A DNA stretch of 64,000 nucleotides from Gigantopelta aegis. Lineage: Eukaryota; Mollusca; Gastropoda; Neomphalida; Peltospiridae. Within the stretch, counting starts at the first letter, position 1, and each line of letters starts with the position of its first letter. A program made the position numbers and the translations under genes. The DNA lies in the NCBI RefSeq assembly GCF_016097555.1, contig NC_054712.1:42167880-42231879 (forward strand), written 5' to 3'. The notes below the pieces were generated by a model. That model had not been told where the DNA came from. It ran no database searches and saw only the letters and a list, made by a program, of their open reading frames with translations. Positions 57,386 to 64,000 of this stretch are shown piece after piece.

Positions 57386-59045
57386 TATTGTGGAAGAAGA
57401 TAGTCAGATTTGTGGAAGATTTATAAACACCGGTATTCACATACAGTACCAGTACAACAAACATCACAAACAACACCAGTGAACATCATAGAGTTCTGTC
57501 ACACATTTAGGAATGCTTATTTAAAGCTGCATGTAAAGTCAGCAGTGTTGCATTGTGAAAATCATGCAGTTCCCCATCATCACAAGACAAGGTACTATTC
57601 CGAATAGCATGCAGTATACTGTATGGAATGGTACCTAATTGGCTTACAGGTCCCTACATCTTGGTTCTTGGTGTGAGGAAAAACTGGGTGGATGGGCACT
57701 AATAAGATTGCCAGGCATGTGGGGGGAGGGGAGGTCAGGGATGGAAAGCCTCACCTACTCAAGCAAATTTTCTTTTTTTCAATATATTTTCTGGGAGTGG
57801 AAGGGGCATGACTTGTCCACCACACCCCCACAAACTTCACTATCCACACATACATGTATATATGTCTGTGTGTGTGTACGCGCGTGCCTAACTGCCCATT
57901 CGAAACATTTGTAGAAAAAACAGTGCAAATGTTGTTAGAAAATCAACATACAATTTATGTTTGAATATTTTTTAAACTGTACAAAAATAGCTGCATACAA
58001 TTCCATTACTCAGTTAAAACATACTCACATTTATGTAAAAAGAAATAACAAATTTAATGCATAACATAATTTAGTCTTTTGTTTGCCTGATCTTAAATTA
58101 ATATTGCATCAGTTCAGGTCACGGTCATGTTCAAGGTGAATCAGTGGGTGTTCTGATAAAACCAATAAAAGGCAGTTATTCATTGCAGTGGTTTATAAAT
58201 ACAAGTAACAAATAGCTGATAGTAATGTTGCTGGAAGAATTAACAAAAGACAATTCTGTGAAAAAAAGAAAGACTAATTTTTACACTCAAGTTTAATGAT
58301 GTATAATTTTGTGAATACAGTGCCATGTATTTTTTTATACTATGATAAAAATAGAATAAATGAATGTATTTTTGTGCATACAATGCAATACCGGGTAATA
58401 TATATTTATATACACTTCAAAAAGACATGATGTCAACTGAATAATAATTTTTAACAAAAACATCATAATATTATACTGTCATTTAAGCATTATGTACTTC
58501 ATACATAAAATAATTTTAGTTGAAAACATGTTAACAGTATATGCTTGCCATGATTAAAAAAAACCCATGGCAGCCAAAAGGTCAAAGAACTAAGATAAAT
58601 TTTTGTGTACAAGATAATCCAATATAAAATACTTTATATGTTATAAAATGGATTACTGTTAGTCATAATATTACCGAGAACAAACAAACAATAAAATAAA
58701 CTAGATTTATGTACCAGCTGGAAGGTTGTTAAACTGTTTGACTGCGCGACTGTGTGGGATCCTCGACTCATTAATAAATTTCTATTTATTTTTGTGCATA
58801 GTATTACATATCCAATTAAGCATGCTATCCTGGACATACATTTCCATGCCACTGGTCCAGCCATTAAAATACGGGTTTCTTCATTTCTTAAAAATTACAT
58901 CATCAAGGAACGTCATATATTGATACTTTGTCTTACTGAGCTTTATTGTTCAAGAAACCAAAGAAGAAAGAATTCAAAATAAAGTATCATTTTGTTTGTG
59001 TTTTTATTCATAAGTACTAAGAGGTGTACCAAGAGGTGTACCAAA

Positions 59046-59494
59046 AGGTGTAACGATATACTTGAATATTCGGTGCACCGAACAGCGATCTGTATCACTA
59101 GTTACCAATCACTAGCTTAACCGAATACACAAAAACGTGTGTAATGCTAACTGTACAATTTATGTTTGTAATTCACACTAACCAAAATGCAATACTGATT
59201 TGATTGTTTTGATAATGTCTGGACCGGTTTTGTAGTAGATCAAGTTCACAGACCAATCCTTTTTTAATCAACACATTGGACTGGTACCCTATGTGTTCCT
59301 GGACTTCGCTTCTGTCAAAAAAAACCACACATGATTAATCAGTTTTTACTTTAAAACAAAAAATACTGTTCTTCCTTACTGCTAAACCTTTTCACTTTTG
59401 AATTCATGGATGTGAATACATATTCGTATTCGTTACCTTATGTTCGTGATATGTATCGTATTCGCCACTATGTGTATTTGTTACACCCCTAATA
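59046..59494. mobile_element. Degraded hAT-like element, AGGKGTAACRA termini
   Basis: AAGGTGTAACGATATAC on the left; GTATTTGTTACACCCCTAAT on the right; GGTGCACCGAA inside. Preceded by two short GAGGTGTACCAA repeats. The ends are only partly complementary. Confidence 0.5.
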
Positions 59495-60786
59495 AGTACA
59501 TGTATGTTTCAAATTTAATTATTTCAATTTTTTTTTTTTTAAAGATTCATTTGAGATAAAAAAAAAAAAAAGCATAACGAATTATGTGAATGGCTTCGCA
59601 CATGTTTTTTTGTCTTTGTTCATACCCCGATGAATCTAAATGAAATTACAGAAAATCCTTAATAAAATATAAATAATAATACTTCCAAAACCAGCAGGCC
59701 AAAGATATACATACCTGTACATATACCTCTAACCTCATCTAATTCTAATTCAAGGGACTGTTTACTCAAACAAAACTATTTCCAGGCACTACACCACCCA
59801 TATAAATAATGTCCTAATTTTCACATGGCAAACACGGTTTGTACAAAAGTATTTACACTGTACAGAATACTATAATAATAATGATAACATTAAGTGAGTT
59901 AAATATACAATCATAAAGCTACCTGAATGTATAAAAACATTTCTGCACCAACAGAAAGATCTGCAAGCTAGTGATCGTTTCTTAACAGTGAAGGCACAAG
60001 TGTTAAGCAGTAATAAAAATACATGAATTTCTGAACACAGATCATGTAAGAAAAAAAGCTAAAAAAAAAGAAATACTATTTCTAAAACTAAGGCCACTCT
60101 TTTAAAAAATGGTGTTTTGCTATAGCCTGATGTTATCTGGTAAGCAATATTTAATTTTACAAAATGTGTACATGTAAATTCAGCAAAAAAAACCCAGAAG
60201 ACGACGAAAAAAGCACACACAGGTAGTTATGTACATAACATACTTAAGTATGCATGACCGCAAACTGTAATTTGTAATTCATGATTGATTCAGTTGATTT
60301 AAAAAACCATAAATAAAACATAAAAAGTCTATTGATCGAGGTGAACATTGATGTGTTCAACTACATTGTATGACTGAAGTTCAACTGATCTACAGTTTAA
60401 CTTGTGAGAAAACAACATAGAGCTAAACACACACATTAACACCAGATACTGTGTCAAAATAACACATCTCATTTACGGACTTCGTTGTTGCAACATTAAA
60501 ATTTTTATTTTTTTATTATTATAATTGGAAAAAGAAAATGAGTTGATGAGATTTATTACGAGTCAGTTGCATTACAGAAAATAATATTATTCAAGAATAA
60601 CCTTTTTTTCATGATTATTAAAAAATGACATAAATAATAGCAATATATTTGCATTTCAATTGATCAGCATCATGTGCAAATTGTTGTTAAATGTTTTGAT
60701 TCTGATTAATATATGTTTACTAGTATTTCGTTTCATTCAGTATGTAGGCCTACACTAGAATCTCATTAATGTTACATGCAAACTGT

Positions 60787-61014
60787 TACATTCATCATAA
60801 TCATCGTCATAACTCGGGCATCAGGAAATGCAATCTATATCATCATCATTATCACCATCACTATCTTCTTCATCACCATTATCACCACCACAATCATCAT
60901 CATCATCATCAGTATCTTCTTCATCATCATCATCATCAGTATCTTCTTCATCATCATCATCATCAGTATCTTCTTCATCATCATCATCATCATCATCATC
61001 ATTATCATCTTCCA
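60787..61014. repeat. (ATC)n compound trinucleotide repeat
   Basis: ATCATC arrays broken regularly by AGTATCTTCTTC. On the minus strand it would read as Asp runs broken by EED and T. No splice or start context supports coding. Confidence 0.9.
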
Positions 61015-62267
61015 TGACAATATTTCACCATCATTATCTTATTTTCTGTACATGGAAGTGATATATACATATATATATTGTAACATTTTGTACTTTTTAT
61101 ATAAAACTTAATAAAATCTTCAATGAAAATGAATTCTATATACTTTACAATGTTTTAAAATATTTCAAGGTCAATTAATTTTTTCACCTGTCTTGTTGCA
61201 ATTTCTTTTGTGGAAATTAACAGTTCAGAACCTGTGGGTTTACCCACTGCATCTAATTTGTGTAGTGAGTCTATTACGTTACATGCAGTCTCCAGAATTT
61301 GTGAAAAAATATATCCAGACTTTAAGTTAAGAAAGGATTATCAAGACCTTGAGTAACTTTAAATAAAGTACTTTTTTTCCAACAAAAAGAATAAACTTTT
61401 AAGGCAAATGCATGTAATTCATATCTGTGATATAAAAAAATGAAAATACCAAGAATGGACCAACTAATGTAAAAAAAGAAAAGAAATGTGTGTGATTTAT
61501 TAAGAATTTCATCCCATAACATAATGCAAAAAACAAATATCCAAAAATAGAGAATAAAGCATATTTTGAAAATAAAAATCTGGCTAAATATGACATGGAA
61601 TATTGGCTTATAAAGCAGATAAGCTGTACTTAATGTCTGTGACTAATTGTCATGATGGTAAATAGCAATAAAAATATAGTCACTATGATAAATTATATCA
61701 AGGAATGCATTAGTCATTTGGACATCACAAAATAAATACTAGTAAATACCACTGCTTCACTTTAGGTTTAGTAAAGTCAAATCTGTGGTCATCTAACAGC
61801 GAACACAATGAGTGTTTTTTTGTAGTCAGAAGCATTCCATAATTTTTATGTTATTGCAAACTGTAGTTAAATTACAAGCTGGTCTTTGCAAGATAAAACC
61901 AAACTGTGATCAGACTGTGAATCTGATAATAAAAGCATGTTATAGTCCTTGCAAATCAGAAGCCAATTATATTGTTAAATGTTTGTGAGTTTATAACTAT
62001 AATTTCATGTGTCTGCAAGTGACAACTAAACAATAATTTCATGTCCCATGAATGGAACAACAACAATCACATCTGATGTCTATTCAAGTAGGCTACACTT
62101 TTTCTCATCAATGTTATAATAAAACCATTATCTTATGCCATTGCAAGCAGTCTCAACAGGACCACATTTTTACAAGCCCTTGCAATTTTAAGTCGCAACA
62201 AAATCATAAACTAATGGTCCCATAAATTATAAACAAAAGCAGAATTTCAGGTCCACGTAGGTGAAAA

Positions 62268-62485
62268 CTAAACCATGATTTCGTCCACTCCTAGGACTGG
62301 GGAGGCTTTTCCATTGTGTTCCTCAATGTCTGAAGAGCTCCGACTGTCAACAGAGTCCGGAGTGCTCTCCCCTGATGATTTTGATTGAGATTTGACACTT
62401 TTGTCCTCTTCTGTCTTCTCGGCATCATCTGTCACAGAACTGACACTTTCTGATTTCGATTCTTGAAGAGAGTCATCCGAGGCTT
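62268..62485 (-). CDS. Last coding exon of an unrecognised gene
   Basis: Minus strand: an acceptor TCTTTGACAG precedes 72 codons plus two bases, ending TAG. Text: ASDDSLQESKSESVSSVTDD, AEKTEEDKSVKSQSKSSGES, TPDSVDSRSSSDIEEHNGKA, SPVLGVDEIMV. Ser-, Glu- and Lys-rich and probably disordered, with casein-kinase-like acidic Ser sites. The terminal SPVLGVDEIMV is hydrophobic and could be a docking motif. First codon is split (x|AA). Codon usage and GC stand out from the AT-rich flanks. Family not recognised; upstream exons lie beyond the right edge. Confidence 0.75.
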
Positions 62486-62511
62486 CTGTCAAAGATTAAC
62501 AAAGCAATACA

Positions 62512-62590
62512 TTAGATAAGAGTAATACACTAGATAAGAGTAATACACTAGATAAGAGTAATACACTAGATAAGAGTAATACGTTAGCTA
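62512..62590. repeat. 18-bp tandem repeat
   Basis: Unit TAAGAGTAATACACTAGA, about four copies, the last changed to TACGTTAGCTA. It sits about 25 bases upstream of the acceptor of the minus-strand exon. Confidence 0.92.
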
Positions 62591-62611
62591 AAGCTGAAGA
62601 TAAAGATAAAG

Positions 62612-62818
62612 TTAAAGTTTGTTTGTCTGTAACAACACCACTACAGTACATTGATTTATTAATCACTGGCTACTGGATGTCAAACATTAATTTTGGTAAT
62701 TTTGACATATAGTCTTAAAGAGGAAAACTGCTACATTTTTCCATTAGTAGCAAGGGATCTTTTATATGCACCATCCCACAGACAGGATAGCACATACCAC
62801 GACCTTTGATATACACAT
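62612..62818 (-). repeat. SINE-A copy, head missing
   Basis: AAAGTTTGTTTGTCTGTAAC, CACTGGCTACTGGATGTCAA, TTTTTCCATTAGTAGCAAGG, CACCATCCCACAGACAGGAT. In the intron of the minus-strand gene. Confidence 0.92.
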
Positions 62819-63034
62819 ATGTCCATTCATACAGTCTGCTGTATCCTCACATACCGCAAGAGCTGTCTCTAGTTGTTATGCAGTGTAACACCTAATATCA
62901 TCAGTTGTCAGTTATTTAGGACCGCACGCTTTCTCAACTGTCTAAATATCCATTAGACTCTGTCTTAAGCAGGTTTAGATTTGTCAGCTAGTCTTGCTGC
63001 CACAAGCAGATATAAGATACATCTTCCTAGAAGA

Positions 63035-64000
63035 CAAAAGTAGGAAGATTGTTCTGGATAGTGACATTCCTCCTACTGTTCTAGAGAGTGGCAGCCCTCC
63101 TATAGACAAAGTAGAAAGTCTGTCTTGGAGAGTGGGAGTCCCAAAGACAAAGTAGGAAGATTGTCACGGAGAGTGAGTCCTCCTATAGATAAAGTAGGAA
63201 GATTGTCCTGGAGACTGGCAGTCCTCCTATGGACAAAAATAGGAGATTGTCCTGGAGTCAGGCAGTTCTGCAAACAATAGTAGGAAGATTGTCCTGGAGA
63301 CTGGCAGTCCTCCTATAGATAACAGTAGGAAGAATGTCCTGGAGACTGACAGTCCTTCCATAGATAACAGTAGGAAGATTGTCCTGGAGGCTAGCAGTCC
63401 TATAGATAACAGTAGGATGATTGTCCTGGAGACTGACAGTCCTATAGACAACAGTAGGAAGATTGTCCTGGAGGCTGGCAGTCCTATAGATAACAGAAGG
63501 ACGATTGTCCTGGAGACTGACAGTCCTATAGATAACAGTAGGAAGATTGTCCTGGAGACTGACAGTGCTCCTATAGATAACAATAGGAAGATTGTCCTGG
63601 AGACTGGCGTTCCTCCTATAGTTAACAATAGGAAGATTGTCCTGAAGACTGGTGGTCCTCCTATAGATAACAGGACGACGATTGTCCTGGAGACTTGACA
63701 GTCCTATAGATAACAGTAGGACGATTGTTCTGGAGACTGACAGTCCTCCTATACATAACAGTAGGACGATTGTCCTGGAGACTGACAGTCCTCCTATAGA
63801 TAACAGTAGGATGATTGTCCTGAAGACTGGCGGTCCTTCTATAGATAACAGTAGGAAGATTGTCCTGGAGGCTAGCAGTCCTATAGATAACAATAGGAAG
63901 ATTGTCCTGGAGGATAGCAGTCATATAGAAAACAGTAGGAAGATTGTCCTGGAGACTGGCAGTCCTCCTATAGATAACAGTAGGAAGATTGTCCTGGAGG
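63035..64000. repeat. 42-45-bp minisatellite, runs past the right edge
   Basis: Unit CCTATAGATAACAGTAGGAA, GATTGTCCTGGAGACTGACA, GT, with or without an extra CCT; about 22 copies. Degraded at the left (63035-63240), more uniform to the right. Both unit lengths divide by three, so long open frames on both strands (up to 211 codons) are by-products. Confidence 0.95.

Larger units (their letters stand above)
50075..62267. other. Intergenic region, possibly including a long minus-strand 3' UTR
   Basis: 12.2 kb without a supported coding region. Left part (50.4-53.2 kb) holds MITEs and an interrupted SINE-C. The middle (55.6-57.4 kb) holds three SINE-A and a TA-target MITE. The stretches 53.3-55.6 and 57.9-62.2 kb are AT-rich and nearly free of SINEs. 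Some of the latter may be 3' UTR of the minus-strand gene ending at 62268. Confidence 0.5.

Noticed and set aside
60769-61061. His-, Ile-, Ser- and Asp-rich frames
   Set aside because: Translations of an (ATC)n array; no gene context.
63227-63924. Open frames up to 211 codons with SRTIFLLLSIG / SLQDNLPTVIYR repeats
   Set aside because: Same cause: a 42-45-bp minisatellite open in several frames and on both strands.

Overview
The window is a piece of a repeat-rich animal genome, most likely a marine mollusc, probably a gastropod. That assignment is an inference. It rests on short exons with GT..AG introns, invertebrate orthologues of three genes, and many tRNA-headed SINEs ending in TTAAATAAAAC(ATTTCCTTCC), a type I associate with molluscs. 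Coding exons make up only about 5% of the window. The rest is introns and intergenic DNA filled with SINEs, hAT-like, TA-target and TTAA-target MITEs, one solo LTR, minisatellites and microsatellites.

Layout. (1) 1-13832, + strand: the last eight exons of glutathione synthetase (GSS); the 5' part is outside the window. (2) 13833-19399: GSS 3' UTR and repeat-rich intergenic DNA. (3) 19400-33452, + strand: complete nine-exon gene for translation initiation factor eIF2 beta (EIF2S2), 326 aa. Its 8-kb intron 2 holds a stack of nested transposons. (4) 33453-40466: intergenic DNA, with a candidate TATA box at 40366. (5) 40467-50074, + strand: complete four-exon gene for a 335-aa single-pass membrane protein with a JmjC/cupin-8 domain. 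(6) 50075-62267: AT-rich DNA with SINEs and MITEs. (7) 62268-62485, - strand: the last coding exon of an unrecognised gene whose upstream part runs off the right edge through a 42-45-bp minisatellite (about 63035-64000).

The genes do not form a pathway. GSS makes glutathione, eIF2 beta delivers initiator tRNA with eIF2, and the JmjC protein is probably a 2-oxoglutarate/Fe(II) oxygenase of unknown substrate. The best observations concern how repeats are layered and how they touch the genes. In eIF2 beta intron 2 two inverted copies of one transposon give empty-site evidence for a solo LTR, a SINE and a 70-bp MITE. A SINE tail forms the pyrimidine tract of the exon 4 acceptor of eIF2 beta. Exon 3 of the JmjC gene lies between two minisatellites. 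No viral coding region, CRISPR array or toxin gene was seen.
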